Part shown: positions 27,777 through 36,751 of the stretch, in pieces
Layout: every line of letters begins with the position of its first letter
How positions within the stretch are numbered: the first letter of the stretch is position 1
DNA from: Streptomyces sp. MMG1533
GTDB taxonomy: Bacteria; Actinomycetota; Actinomycetes; Streptomycetales; Streptomycetaceae
Assembly (NCBI RefSeq): GCF_001279775.1
Contig: NZ_LGDG01000085.1
Span: 60,264-124,263 of the forward strand
Direction of reading: 5' to 3'
Length of the DNA stretch: 64,000 nucleotides
Position numbers and translations under genes: made by a program
Notes under the pieces: generated by a model
Database searches by the model: none
What the model was told of the DNA's origin: nothing
What the model saw: only the letters and a program-made list of their open reading frames with translations

Positions 27777-28783
27777 TGGTGAAGATCACTGACGTGGCGC
27801 GGCGCGCCGGGGTCTCCCCCAGCACCGTCTCGTACGCCCTCAGCGGCAAGCGCCCCATCTCCGAGGAGACCCGGCGCCGGGTGGAGGAGGCCATCCGTCA
27901 GCTGGGCTACCGTCCGCACGCGGGCGCCCGGGCGCTGGCCAGCAGCAAGTCGAACGTGCTGGCGCTGGTGGTGCCGCTGCGGGCCGGCATCCACGTACCG
28001 GTGGTGATGCAGTTCGCGGTGTCTGTCGTGACCACGGCCCGCCGCTACGACCACGACGTGCTCCTCCTCACCCAGGAGGAGGGCGAAGAAGGCCTGCACC
28101 GGGTGGCCGACACGGCACTCGTGGACGCGCTGATCCTGATGGACGTACAGCTGCACGACCCCCGGCTGCCGCTGTTGAGGGTGCTGGAGCGTCCGTCGGT
28201 GATGATCGGTTTCCCGGCTTCCTCCGAGGGTCTGACCTGCATCGACCTCGACTTCAAGGCGGCCGGGGAAGCGTGCGTGGAGCATCTGGCGGGGCTGGGA
28301 CACCGGGCGGTGGCCCTGGTCGGGTCGCCGCCCGAGGTGTACGTGCGCCAGACCGCGTTCGCCCAGCGCGTGGTCCAGGGCTTCACGGCCGCCGCCGACC
28401 GGCACGGGCTCGCCTCCGCCGTCCACCCCTGCGAGGCGTTACCCGGGGCCGCCCGCACGGTCGCCGAGCAACTCCTGCGCGAACAGCCCGCGTTGACGGG
28501 AGTGGTCGTCCACAACGAGCCCTTGCTCGAGCCCCTGATCGACGCCTTCGAGCAACTCGGCCTACGCGTCCCCGGCGACCTCTCCGTCACCGCCATCTGC
28601 CCCGAGGAACTCGCCGAGTCCGTCCGCGTCCCGGTCACGTCCGTCGCCCTGCCGTCCGCGGAGGTGGGCACCCGGGCGGTGGAACTGCTGATGAAGAAGC
28701 TGGACGGCACGGCCGTACCGGAGGCGACACTGCTGCCGCCACGGCTGACGGCACGGGCGAGTACGGCGCCGCGCAACGCCTGA
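27776..28783 (+). CDS. LacI-family repressor of the sugar operon
   Basis: A 335-residue regulator. The N-terminal LacI helix-turn-helix and hinge (ITDVARRAGVSPSTVSYALSG through GARALASSKSN) are followed by a periplasmic-binding-type effector domain. The hinge sequence and YALSGKRP recognition helix fit the CG-centred palindromes found ahead of the operon. The ATG shares one base with the GH31 stop (TGATG). Being the last gene of the operon, it would control its own level. Confidence 0.93.
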   Translation: MVKITDVARRAGVSPSTVSYALSGKRPISEETRRRVEEAIRQLGYRPHAGARALASSKSNVLALVVPLRAGIHVPVVMQFAVSVVTTARRYDHDVLLLTQEEGEEGLHRVADTALVDALILMDVQLHDPRLPLLRVLERPSVMIGFPASSEGLTCIDLDFKAAGEACVEHLAGLGHRAVALVGSPPEVYVRQTAFAQRVVQGFTAAADRHGLASAVHPCEALPGAARTVAEQLLREQPALTGVVVHNEPLLEPLIDAFEQLGLRVPGDLSVTAICPEELAESVRVPVTSVALPSAEVGTRAVELLMKKLDGTAVPEATLLPPRLTARASTAPRNA

Positions 28784-28820
28784 CGCGCGGCGCCGCCCGC
28801 GACGGGTCTCCCTCACCGGT

Positions 28821-29813
28821 TCAGCCGAGCCCCCAGGCCCGTCCGAGCCGGTACGCGGCGCACAGGTTCACGTCGAGGAGGTACGCCCCCGCCGTCCCGC
28901 ACTGCTCGCTCCCGCTGCCGGGATCGACGGGCTGTCCGTGTCCCATCCCGGTGACGCTGTACGTCTCCACGACGGCGTGCCCGCCCGCGTCCGCGAAGAC
29001 CTGGTGGGGATACCCGGCCACGCTGTCGTTGACGTCAGCGGCCTGGTCGGCCCCGTGGACGTCGGTCCACTGCTTCGTCAGGTCGGTCATGTTGACGGGC
29101 TTCACGGTGTAGTCGGCCGTGCCCTGGAAGACGGTGAGCGTGGGCCAGGGGCCGCCGTACCCGGGCCGGGCGGCCCGTACCCGGTCGCCCCACTGCTGCG
29201 GGGTCTGGGTGGCGCCGACGTACATGCAGACGTACGGCGACCCGGCGGCCTGCGCGCATCCGTACGGCAGTCCGGCGACGATGCCGCCGCCGGTGAACTT
29301 CTCCGGGTACGCCGCCATCATCACGGCGCTCATGCCGCCGCCGGCGGACAGTCCCGTGACGTAGACGCGTGCGTGGTCGCCGGAGACATCGGCGAGGTGC
29401 CGGTCGACCATCTGCGCGACGGACGCGGCCTCGCCCTGACCGCGCTCGATGTCCCCGCTGTGGAACCAGTCGAAACAGCTCGACGCGTTGTTGGCGGCCT
29501 GCTGCTGCGGCAGCACGACGGAGAAGCCCCAGCGGTCGGCGAGCTGGAGCCATCCGCTGCCGGTGCCGTAGCCGGAGGCGTTCTGCGTGCACCCGTGCAG
29601 CGCGACGACGACGGGTCGGCCGGCCGGCAGTCCGTCGGGGACGTAGCGGAACATGCGGAGCGCACCGGGGTTGGTGCCGAACCCGGTGACTTCCTGGAGG
29701 GCGGCGGCCTCGGCCCGGCCCGGGGTGAGGAAGGCGGCGAGGAGGGCGGCCAGGAGGGTCGCGAGGAGGAGAGGGCGGCCTGCGGCTCTGGTGTGCGTCC
29801 TGGTATGTGTCAT
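28821..29813 (-). CDS. Secreted PHB-depolymerase family esterase
   Basis: A 330-residue alpha/beta hydrolase with a signal peptide (GRPLLLATLLAALLAAFLTPGRAEA). The nucleophile elbow is GLSAGGGMS, and the oxyanion region VVALHGCTQNASGYG is typical of esterase_phb/LpqC proteins; a late GMGHGQPVDPG could supply the catalytic His. Substrates in this family range from poly(3-hydroxybutyrate) to feruloyl or acetyl esters, so the true one is open. Cysteines in matched positions (CFDWF, CAQA, CMYV) suggest disulfides. It is convergent with the LacI gene. Confidence 0.88.
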   Translation of the reverse strand: MTHTRTHTRAAGRPLLLATLLAALLAAFLTPGRAEAAALQEVTGFGTNPGALRMFRYVPDGLPAGRPVVVALHGCTQNASGYGTGSGWLQLADRWGFSVVLPQQQAANNASSCFDWFHSGDIERGQGEAASVAQMVDRHLADVSGDHARVYVTGLSAGGGMSAVMMAAYPEKFTGGGIVAGLPYGCAQAAGSPYVCMYVGATQTPQQWGDRVRAARPGYGGPWPTLTVFQGTADYTVKPVNMTDLTKQWTDVHGADQAADVNDSVAGYPHQVFADAGGHAVVETYSVTGMGHGQPVDPGSGSEQCGTAGAYLLDVNLCAAYRLGRAWGLG

Positions 29814-29924
29814 GGAGACGGACCGTAGAAGCGTGAACGCCCCCTCGACATGGGCCGTCACACCACAACGGGCGGGGCAAGCATGGGTCCCGCACTCGGG
29901 TGGGTGTGGGCCTCTTTTGGGCAT

Positions 29925-29964
29925 GGCACAGGCCCCGCCGCTCGAAAGCGACGGGGCCTGTGCC
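29925..29964 (-). terminator. Terminator downstream of ssrA
   Basis: An 18-bp stem with one mismatch (ggcacaggccccgccgct ... agcgacggggcctgtgcc) and a cgaa tetraloop, about 32 nt past the mature 3' end of tmRNA. A further inverted pair, cccgcactcg (29889-29898) and cgagtgcggg (29982-29991), flanks it. Confidence 0.75.
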
Positions 29965-29995
29965 CACATGGGGTACCCGCACGAGTGCGGGCGAG

Positions 29996-30398
29996 TGGAG
30001 ATGGCGGGAATCGAACCCGCGTCCAACGGTGCAGAATCAGGGCTTCTCCGTGTGCAGTTCGCTGTGATTTTCTCGGCCCCGGCGATCACGCGAACAAGTC
30101 GCCGACGGGCCCAGTCACTGTTTGATTTCCCTCTTCACCCCGTGACCGGGATCAAGGTTTAGTCCCCTAGCTGATGCCAGGATCCGGGTCGGGAACAGCC
30201 CCGGGCTGACACTCCCTTAAGTAAGGGGCAGTTGCCTAGTTACCTGAGATCAGGCAGCGAGGGCGAACTGCGTCGCCTTGGGAGAATCGCTCTTGATAGT
30301 GGCGATTATTTTTTTCGGCCTGTGGTTTACGAGATCATGGCCGCTTCCTCGACACGCTTCCCCTGCTTCGACAGCCGCTGTCGAAACCGATCATCCCC
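29996..30398 (-). ncRNA. ssrA: Transfer-messenger RNA (ssrA)
   Basis: Ribosome rescue RNA, about 403 nt. The 5' end GGGGATGATCGG and 3' end CATCTCCA pair as a seven-base acceptor stem with one G-U, and the T-arm is GCGGGTTCGATTCCCGC. CCA is not encoded. The tag frame at 30303-30250 reads ATIKSDSPKATQFALAA then TGA; the ALAA end is the usual degron for ClpXP. Its protein partner gene smpB lies just upstream on the same strand. Confidence 0.97.
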
Positions 30399-30510
30399 AT
30401 GTTGATTTTTCAAACCGCGCACCCGCTGTGAGGTGCAGTTGCCATCGTACGTGACCAACGCAGGACGATGCCACCGTATTCCCGGCGGTCTCGCCCTACC
30501 GGCCCCGCTC

Positions 30511-31053
30511 CTACTGGGCCCGCTGCTTGCGCTTCGCCGCCGCGATCGCGCGGTCCGACTCCCGCCGGTCCTGCTTCTCCCGCAGGGTCTGGCGCTTGTC
30601 GTACTCCTTCTTGCCTCGTGCCAGGGCGATCTCCGCCTTGGCCCGGCCGTCCTTGAAGTACAGCGCGAGGGGCACGATCGTGTGCCCCGTCTCCTGGACC
30701 TTGGACTCCAGCTTGTCGATCTCCTCGCGGTGCAGGAGGAGCTTGCGCTTGCGGCGCACGGTGTGGTTGGTCCAGGTGCCCTGGCTGTACTCGGGGATGT
30801 GGGCGTTGTGCAGCCACGCCTCGTTCCCGTCGATCTGGACGAAGCCGTCGGTCAGGGAGGCCCTCCCCTGGCGCAGCGACTTCACCTCGGTGCCGGTGAG
30901 CACCAGCCCGGCCTCGTAGGTGTCGATGATCGCGTAGTCGTGCCGCGCCTTCTTGTTCTGGGCGACGATCTTGCGCTTGCCGTCCTTGGCCTTCGCGGCT
31001 CCCGAGCCCTGCTTGGGCTGGGACTCCTTCGGTACGTACATTCCCTTGCTCAT
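30511..31053 (-). CDS. smpB: SsrA-binding protein SmpB
   Basis: A 180-residue partner of tmRNA that binds its tRNA-like part and brings it to stalled ribosomes. The core motif [29 protein letters not shown] and the basic C-terminal tail ([21 protein letters not shown]) that enters the mRNA channel are intact. An N-terminal extension of about 30 residues is typical for streptomycetes. ATG 31053 ([10 protein letters not shown]) was chosen; codons at 31065 and 31041 are also possible. ssrA follows 112 bp downstream. Confidence 0.96.
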   Translation of the reverse strand: MSKGMYVPKESQPKQGSGAAKAKDGKRKIVAQNKKARHDYAIIDTYEAGLVLTGTEVKSLRQGRASLTDGFVQIDGNEAWLHNAHIPEYSQGTWTNHTVRRKRKLLLHREEIDKLESKVQETGHTIVPLALYFKDGRAKAEIALARGKKEYDKRQTLREKQDRRESDRAIAAAKRKQRAQ

Positions 31054-31106
31054 AGTGCCGCCCATTTTCGCACTATGGAGGGGGTCTGCGGGAAACCGAT
31101 TAACGG

Positions 31107-32279
31107 CTACTGCCCCAGGCCGCTGAGCACGGTCTCCGCCCGCTCCAGCATCTGCCGGTCCGCCTCCAGGTCCGGCGTGATGCCGTGGCCGTCGACACCG
31201 CGGCCGGACGGGGTGCGGTAGTGGCCGACGGTCAGCTCGGCGACGGACCCGTCGGGCAGCCGGCTCGGCATCTGGACCGAGCCCTTGCCGAAGGTGCGGG
31301 AGCCCACGACGACCGCGCGGCCGCGGTCCTGCAGGGCGCCGCTGAGCAGCTCGGCCGCGCTCATCGTGCCGCCGTCCACGAGGGCGACCAGGGGCCTGGT
31401 GGTGTCGCCGCCGGCCTCGGCGTGCAGCGCGCGCTGCTCACCGTCGACGTCGTAGGTGGCGACGAGGCCGCCGTCGAGGAAGGCGGAGGCGGTGGTGACG
31501 GCCTCGGTGACCAGGCCGCCGGAGTTTCCGCGCAGGTCGAGGATGATGCCGGCGGCGGCCGGGGCCTGCCGTACGGCGGTGCGGACGCGCTCGCCGACAC
31601 CCTTGGTGAAGGCGGCGATCCTGATGACGGTGATGCCGTCGGCCAGTGTGCGTACGGTCACATCGTCGGTGGAGAGGCGGGCCCGGTGCAGTGTCTCGCT
31701 CCACGCGCGTCTGCCGCGCTCCAGACCTAGGCGGACGGCCGTACCGGCGGCCGCGTCCGTGGCGTCGCCGCGCAGTAAGGAGACGACCTCGGTCACGGGC
31801 CGCCCGTCGACCTTCGCGCCGTCGACGCTGCGCAGCCGGTCGCCCTTGTGGATCCCGGCGGCGTCCGCGGGCGACCCGGACTGCACCTTGGTCACCTCGA
31901 TACGGCCGTCCCGCTCGCGCCGCGCCCACAGGCCGACGCCGGTGTACCGGCCGTCGAGGGCGTCCTCGAACTCCTCGTACTCGCCCGGGGAGTAGACGGC
32001 GCCCCAGCGGTCCCCGCTGCGGCTGACCGCGCGTTCGGCGGCCTCCACGGGGGACTCGCCGTCGGCCATGGCCTCCTCGGCGGCCTTCGCGACCTGCTCG
32101 TGGCGGCCGGCGGAGGCGGCCGCGATGGTGGTATCGGAGGAGGTCTTCCGGTCGCGGCCGCCGGCTTCGGGGAAGGAGCCGGTCGCGGCGCCGGCGACGA
32201 GGACGCTCGTGAAGAGCAATGTCAGGGCGGCCCCGCGGCGGATGCGACGGGGCTGACAGAACAGGTCTCGGCCTGACAT
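31107..32279 (-). CDS. S41-family C-terminal processing peptidase with PDZ domain
   Basis: A 390-residue exported protease. An N-terminal membrane or signal segment ([20 protein letters not shown]) is followed by a PDZ domain (about 115-190, [19 protein letters not shown], then [13 protein letters not shown]) and the S41 core. The core carries [10 protein letters not shown], the nucleophile Ser in [12 protein letters not shown] and the general-base Lys in FGKGSVQ. It lies just downstream of ftsX on the same strand. In many actinobacteria this gene, smpB and ftsEX are neighbours; whether it is processed with division proteins is unknown. Confidence 0.93.
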   Translation of the reverse strand: MSGRDLFCQPRRIRRGAALTLLFTSVLVAGAATGSFPEAGGRDRKTSSDTTIAAASAGRHEQVAKAAEEAMADGESPVEAAERAVSRSGDRWGAVYSPGEYEEFEDALDGRYTGVGLWARRERDGRIEVTKVQSGSPADAAGIHKGDRLRSVDGAKVDGRPVTEVVSLLRGDATDAAAGTAVRLGLERGRRAWSETLHRARLSTDDVTVRTLADGITVIRIAAFTKGVGERVRTAVRQAPAAAGIILDLRGNSGGLVTEAVTTASAFLDGGLVATYDVDGEQRALHAEAGGDTTRPLVALVDGGTMSAAELLSGALQDRGRAVVVGSRTFGKGSVQMPSRLPDGSVAELTVGHYRTPSGRGVDGHGITPDLEADRQMLERAETVLSGLGQ

Positions 32280-32303
32280 GCGGGTGAGTCTAGGACAACG
32301 CGA

Positions 32304-32335
32304 AGGGCCGCACGGTCGGTTGACCGTACGGCCCT
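32304..32335 (-). terminator. Terminator after ftsX
   Basis: Arms agggccgcacggtc and gaccgtacggccct pair with one mismatch around a 4-nt loop, directly after ftsX and before the S41 protease gene. Confidence 0.8.
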
Positions 32336-32346
32336 CTTGGCATGCG

Positions 32347-33267
32347 TCACACCTTCAGGTACTTGCGCAGCGCGAAGAACGCGGCCAGCGCGGGCATCAG
32401 CAGACTCGTCGCCAGGATGAGCGGCAGCTTCGTCAGTACGGCGTCCCAGCCGATGAAGTTGATCAGGTTCAGCTTCTCGGACAGGGCGAGGCCGTGGTCG
32501 ATGAGGAAGTATCTGGCGATCACCAGGAACCCGCACGCGACTGTGCCGCCGATGAGCCCGGCGACCGCGGCCTCCATGATGAACGGCGCCTGGATGTAGA
32601 AGCCCGAGGCGCCGACCAGGCGCATGATCCCGGTCTCGCGCCGCCGGCTGAACGCCGAGACGCGCACGGTGTTGACGATCAGCATCAGCGCGACGACCAG
32701 CATCAGCGCCATCACCGCGCGCGCGGCCCAGTTCATGCCGTTCAGCAGGCCGAAGAGGTTGTCGAGGATCCCCTTCTGGTCCTGCACCGACTGCACGCCG
32801 TCACGCCCGTCGAAGGCGGTCGCGATGACCTGGTACTTCTCCGGGTCCTTCAGCTTGATGCGGTACGACTCCTGCATCTGGTCCGGCGTGAGGGAGCTGG
32901 CCAGCGGGGAGTCGCCGAACTGCTCCTTGTAGTGCTTGTACGCCGCGTCCTGCGACTCGTAGGTCACCTTCTGCACGACGGACGTCATCTTGTCCAGGTC
33001 GGCGAGGATGTCCTTCTTCTGGTCCTCGGTGACCGCGCCCTTGGCGCAGTTCGGGTCGGACTCGGCGTCGCTCTTGTTGCAGAGGAAGACCGAGACGTTG
33101 ACCTTGTCGTACCAGTAGCCCTTCATGGTGCTGACCTGGTCGCTCATCAGGAGCGACCCGCCGAACAGGGCGAGTGACAGGGCGACGGAGACGACGACCG
33201 CGAAGGTCATCGTCAGGTTGCGGCGGAGACCGACACCGATCTCGGACAGTACGAACTGGGCGCGCAT
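32347..33267 (-). CDS. ftsX: Cell division protein FtsX
   Basis: A 306-residue membrane half of the FtsEX complex. One N-terminal helix (LTMTFAVVVSVALSLALFGGSLL) is followed by an extracytoplasmic domain (about 45-175, with Cys63 and Cys74 in FLCNKS and PNCAKG that may form a disulfide) and three C-terminal helices. FtsEX passes ATP-driven signals to peptidoglycan hydrolases; in actinobacteria the outward domain contacts RipC-type hydrolases. It lies 29 bp behind ftsE and is probably in its operon. Confidence 0.96.
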   Translation of the reverse strand: MRAQFVLSEIGVGLRRNLTMTFAVVVSVALSLALFGGSLLMSDQVSTMKGYWYDKVNVSVFLCNKSDAESDPNCAKGAVTEDQKKDILADLDKMTSVVQKVTYESQDAAYKHYKEQFGDSPLASSLTPDQMQESYRIKLKDPEKYQVIATAFDGRDGVQSVQDQKGILDNLFGLLNGMNWAARAVMALMLVVALMLIVNTVRVSAFSRRRETGIMRLVGASGFYIQAPFIMEAAVAGLIGGTVACGFLVIARYFLIDHGLALSEKLNLINFIGWDAVLTKLPLILATSLLMPALAAFFALRKYLKV

Positions 33268-33296
33268 GGCGTCTGGTTAAGCCTTTCCGTGAACCG

Positions 33297-33986
33297 TCAG
33301 TGCTGGTAGCCGTAGACGCCGCGTGCCTGGTCGCGGACGAGGCGGCCACTCTCCAGCTCGATGACGCGCTTGCGCATCTGGTCCACGATGTTCTGGTCGT
33401 GCGTCGCCATCAGCACGGTCGTGCCCGTCCGGTTGATCCGGTCGAGCAGCTTCATGATGCCGACGGAGGTCTGCGGGTCGAGGTTGCCGGTGGGCTCGTC
33501 GGCGATGAGCAGCTTGGGACGGTTCACGAAGGCTCTCGCGATGGCCACCCGCTGCTGTTCACCACCGGAGAGCTCGCCGGGCATCCGGTCCTCCTTGCCG
33601 CCGAGCCCGACGAGGTCGAGCACCTGCGGCACGGACTTGCGGATCTCGCCCTTCGACTTGCCGATGACCTCCTGCGCGAAGGCCACGTTCTCGGCGACCG
33701 TCTTGTTGGGCAGGAGGCGGAAGTCCTGGAACACCGTCCCCAACTGGCGCCGCATCTGCGGCACCTTCCAGTTGGAGAGGCGCGCGAGGTCCTTGCCCAG
33801 AACGTGCACCTGACCGTGGCTGGTCCGCTCCTCGCGGAGGACCAGCCGCAGGAAGGTGGACTTTCCGGAGCCGGAGGACCCCACGAGGAACACGAACTCG
33901 CCCTTCTCCACTTCCAGGGAGACATCCCTGAGTGCGGGGCGGGTCTGCTTGGGGTAGACCTTGGATACGTTGTCGAATCGGATCAC
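33297..33986 (-). CDS. ftsE: Cell division ATP-binding protein FtsE
   Basis: A 229-residue ABC ATPase with Walker [10 protein letters not shown]-loop FQDFRLLP, signature LSGGEQQR, Walker [13 protein letters not shown] and the H-loop ATHD. It drives FtsX on the cytoplasmic side. The GTG start at 33986 ([14 protein letters not shown]) begins exactly where FtsE homology starts; the Shine-Dalgarno is weak, and a long open frame upstream encodes nothing recognisable. Confidence 0.96.
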   Translation of the reverse strand: MIRFDNVSKVYPKQTRPALRDVSLEVEKGEFVFLVGSSGSGKSTFLRLVLREERTSHGQVHVLGKDLARLSNWKVPQMRRQLGTVFQDFRLLPNKTVAENVAFAQEVIGKSKGEIRKSVPQVLDLVGLGGKEDRMPGELSGGEQQRVAIARAFVNRPKLLIADEPTGNLDPQTSVGIMKLLDRINRTGTTVLMATHDQNIVDQMRKRVIELESGRLVRDQARGVYGYQH

Positions 33987-34209
33987 GGATGCACCACGGG
34001 TCGCCGGGGGTAGATGAGCGTGACCATACGCGAACCGGGTACGCAAGCGCAGGCACCGGTTGGGGTTGCGTGACAGATGTGCGTTTTGTGCCCGCCCCGG
34101 CCTCACGGGACCCCGCGCTGAATTCCGGGGAACCTGGCACAGTGGAGGGGGAACGTTCGCGTTCCCGCAGGCGTTGTATACATGGAACCGGTGCAAGGAG
34201 GGCGAGCGC

Positions 34210-34401
34210 ATGACGTACGACCGGCTGGTGTGCGCGAACTGCGCGGCGCCCGTGAGCGAGGGCCGGTGCCATGTGTGCCGCGCGAACCGCGAGCGGCTGC
34301 AGCAGGAGAACCTGTTCGCGGGCCTGAACCCCATGGCACTGATCACATTGCTGGCGGTACTGATCGCGGCGGTCGCGCTGCTGGCGCACCAGACCGCGTA
34401 G
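34210..34401 (+). CDS. Small zinc-ribbon membrane protein, function unknown
   Basis: A 63-residue protein with two Cys-x2-Cys knuckles (CANC, CHVC), enough for a zinc ribbon, and one C-terminal membrane helix ([19 protein letters not shown]). AAGGAGG stands at a good distance before the ATG. It is divergent from ftsE. I do not recognise a characterised homologue. Confidence 0.8.
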   Translation: MTYDRLVCANCAAPVSEGRCHVCRANRERLQQENLFAGLNPMALITLLAVLIAAVALLAHQTA

Positions 34402-34421
34402 GACGCGGCCCGAAGACACAC

Positions 34422-34457
34422 GAAGGGCCCGGAGCGGCTACCCGCTCCGGGCCCTTC
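34422..34457. terminator. Bidirectional terminator
   Basis: A 16-bp stem around gggcccggagcgg / ccgctccgggccc with loop ctac, placed between the convergent zinc-ribbon and LAETG protein genes. Confidence 0.88.
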
Positions 34458-34498
34458 ACCGTACGGCGCGCGTACGGTTCGTAAGCAGACGGCTACCG

Positions 34499-35134
34499 TC
34501 AGGCGGCCGCGCCACCCCGGCCGCCCATGAGGCGCGGCAGGATGCGGAAGCCGATACCGCCGGCGATCATCGTGGCGGCACCGATCACCAGGAAGGTGGT
34601 CTGCGCGGCACCGGTCTCGGCGAGCTCCTCACCGCTGCCCTGGGCCGACGTGTCGGACGAGGTGTCCGTGCCGGTGTCGGTGAGGGCCGAGGAGCCCTCC
34701 TCCTGGGCGGAGGTGCCGGAACCGCCGTTGGGGTCGGCGTTGTTGCCCCCGCCGTTCCCGTTGCCGTTGCCGTTCCCGTTGCCGTTCCCGTTCCCGTTCC
34801 CGTTGCCGTTGCCGTTGCCGTTCCCGTTGCCCGGGTCGGTCGGGTCCTCGGTGGGCTCGGTGGGCTCGTCGGTGGGCTCGGTCGGCTCGTCGGTGGGCTC
34901 GGTCGTCGGCACGTCGGTGGGGACGTCCGTCGGCAGGTCCGTCGGAACGTCGGTCGGAATGTCGGTCGGGACCGGCGGCGTCGGAGTCGGCGACTCAGGG
35001 GCGCACAGAACGCCCAGGATGCAGTCGTCCGTCTCGGCGGCGGATGCGGCACCGGCTGCGGTCAGCGAGGCGCCGGCCGCGATCACGGCACCGGCGGCAA
35101 TCCGCGCGATCCGGATCCGCGTCTTCTTGGTCAT
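34499..35134 (-). CDS. Cell-wall-anchored LAETG (sortase) protein with repeat stalk
   Basis: A 211-residue secreted surface protein. It has a signal peptide (about 1-32, ending AASAA), a short Cys pair (DDCILGVLC), a Pro/Thr/Asp-rich stalk ([13 protein letters not shown] and PTEPTDEP repeats), a run of about 12 Gly-Asn pairs, the sorting signal LAETG, a membrane helix and a short tail (RLMGGRGG). LAETG is the motif preferred by actinobacterial class E sortases. The two cysteines could cross-link or bind a partner. Role unknown; the low-complexity stalk is likely to vary between strains. Confidence 0.85.
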   Translation of the reverse strand: MTKKTRIRIARIAAGAVIAAGASLTAAGAASAAETDDCILGVLCAPESPTPTPPVPTDIPTDVPTDLPTDVPTDVPTTEPTDEPTEPTDEPTEPTEDPTDPGNGNGNGNGNGNGNGNGNGNGNGNGNGGGNNADPNGGSGTSAQEEGSSALTDTGTDTSSDTSAQGSGEELAETGAAQTTFLVIGAATMIAGGIGFRILPRLMGGRGGAAA

Positions 35135-35283
35135 CTGGTTGCTACCCCCAGTAGCTCATCGTCAGTGAGGCGGCGCTCGGGGGCCGTGATCGACGGAGGA
35201 GGTAGCTGCGCATAGGCCCCCCGGTTCACATGCGCCCCAGAGATACGCATGCCGCGCTTTACCCTTCCCATTTTTCAAAGCAA

Positions 35284-35337
35284 CGTCAAGGCCATTGCGC
35301 GCGCAATGTCCAACTAAGAGATCTTTGCCGGACATTG
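35284..35337. promoter_or_regulatory. Palindromes upstream of the LAETG protein gene
   Basis: A perfect 16-bp palindrome, cattgcgcgcgcaatg, lies at 35293-35308. A second inverted pair, caatgtcc (35304-35311) and ggacattg (35330-35337), overlaps it. On the minus strand TTGACG (35289-35284) follows immediately and could be a -35 box for the LAETG gene. The region is AT-richer than its surroundings. Confidence 0.5.
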
Positions 35338-35392
35338 AAGTGTGTGAGTGTGATGTAAAACCCAGACATCAGGCACGCATCCGGGCACACAA

Positions 35393-35427
35393 AAGGCAAC
35401 TGCCGCCGGGAGGGCGGCAGTTGCCTT
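35393..35427 (-). terminator. Terminator of prfB
   Basis: Perfect 13-bp arms (ggcaactgccgcc and complement) with a 5-nt loop are flanked by aa/tt; it lies 11 bp past the prfB stop. Confidence 0.88.
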
Positions 35428-35437
35428 GTCGACAAAC

Positions 35438-36544
35438 TTACTTCTCCTGCTGCTTGCGCCAGCGAATTCCGGCCTCCAGGAACCCGTCGATCTCGCCGTT
35501 GAACACGGCCTCGGGGTTGCCGACCTCGAACTCGGTGCGCAGGTCCTTGACCATCTGGTACGGGTGCAGCACGTACGAACGCATCTGGTTGCCCCAGGAG
35601 TTGCCGCCGTCGCCCTTGAGGGCGTTCATCTTGGCCTGCTCCTCCTGGCGGCGCCGCTCGAGGAGCTTGGCCTGGAGCACGTTCATCGCGGTCGCCTTGT
35701 TCTGGATCTGCGACCGCTCGTTCTGACAGGAGACGACGATGCCGGTGGGGAGGTGGGTGAGCCGCACCGCGGAGTCGGTGGTGTTCACGCCCTGGCCGCC
35801 CGGCCCTGACGACCGGTACACGTCCACCCGCAGCTCGGACTCGTCGATCTCGATGTGGTCGGTCTGCTCGACCACGGGAAGGATCTCGACGCCCGCGAAG
35901 GAGGTCTGGCGCCGCCCCTGGTTGTCGAAGGGCGAGATGCGCACGAGCCGGTGGGTGCCCTGCTCGACGGAGAGGGTGCCGTAGGCGTACGGGATCTGCA
36001 CGGCGAAGGTGGTCGACTTGATGCCGGCCTCTTCGGCGTACGACGTCTCGTAGACCTCGGTCTTGTAGCCGTGCTGCTCCGCCCAGCGCAGGTACATGCG
36101 CTGAAGCTTCTCGGCGAAGTCGGCGGCGTCGACGCCACCGGCCTCCGCGCGGATGTTCACGAGCGCCTCACGCGCGTCGTACTCACCGCTGAGCAGCGTG
36201 CGGACCTCCATCTCGTCCAGTGCCTTCTTGACGGCGACGAGCTCGGACTCGGCCTCGGCCTTGGTGTCCGGGTCGTCCTCCTCCTCGGCCATCTCGAAGA
36301 GCACGGAAAGATCGTCGATCCGCCCGCGCAGCGTCTCCGCCTTCCTGACCTCGGCCTGGAGGTGGGAGAGCTTGCTGGTGACCTTCTGCGCCTCGTCCGG
36401 GTTGTCCCACAGGGACGGCGCGGCCGCCTGCTCCTCGAGCACGGCGATGTCTGCCCTCAGCTTGTCGAGGTCCAGAACGGCCTCGATCGACTCCATGGTC
36501 GAGGAGAGGGACTTGAGCTCTTCGGATACATCGACGACTGCCAC
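35438..36544 (-). CDS. prfB: Peptide chain release factor 2
   Basis: A 368-residue class I release factor that reads UAA and UGA. It has the codon-recognition tripeptide SPF (in RISPFDNQG) and the catalytic GGQ loop ([18 protein letters not shown]). The coding frame is continuous with no internal UGA, so the +1 programmed frameshift found in many other bacteria is absent. The start is GTG, with GGAGG unusually close, just one base before it. It is a single gene with its own terminator. Confidence 0.97.
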   Translation of the reverse strand: MAVVDVSEELKSLSSTMESIEAVLDLDKLRADIAVLEEQAAAPSLWDNPDEAQKVTSKLSHLQAEVRKAETLRGRIDDLSVLFEMAEEEDDPDTKAEAESELVAVKKALDEMEVRTLLSGEYDAREALVNIRAEAGGVDAADFAEKLQRMYLRWAEQHGYKTEVYETSYAEEAGIKSTTFAVQIPYAYGTLSVEQGTHRLVRISPFDNQGRRQTSFAGVEILPVVEQTDHIEIDESELRVDVYRSSGPGGQGVNTTDSAVRLTHLPTGIVVSCQNERSQIQNKATAMNVLQAKLLERRRQEEQAKMNALKGDGGNSWGNQMRSYVLHPYQMVKDLRTEFEVGNPEAVFNGEIDGFLEAGIRWRKQQEK

Positions 36545-36603
36545 GCCTCCAGCCTAACGGCTGTGGCAACCGACCTCGGCCGTGCGGCACCGGGTGCTGG
36601 TCC

Positions 36604-36748
36604 GGGCCCATGGGGGCTCTGCCCCGGGCCCCTGGGCTTCGCCCAGGTGGAACACCTGTCGGGAGACCGAGTCGGGTGGTGGGCGGGCACAGGTCGGGGC
36701 TCCAGGGGGCGGAGCCCCCTGGTGGGGTTGAAGGGGCGGAGCCCCTGG
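36604..36748. repeat. Hairpin-rich Streptomyces-type intergenic repeats after pkaB
   Basis: Four short hairpins in a row: cctgggc-ttc-gcccagg (36631), caggtg-gaa-cacctg (36644), ccagggggc-gga-gccccctgg (36702) and aggggc-gga-gcccct (36732). The ggggcggagcccc type is a common dispersed intergenic element in streptomycetes. Here it probably also ends pkaB transcription. Confidence 0.7.
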
Positions 36749-36751
36749 CGT

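Noticed and set aside
35438..36544. Programmed +1 frameshift in prfB
   Set aside because: The frame is continuous from GTG to stop with no in-frame TGA near codon 25.
36604..36748. Insertion-sequence ends or a miniature transposon
   Set aside because: The hairpins are short, independent ggggcggagcccc-type elements without flanking target duplications or matching terminal repeats.
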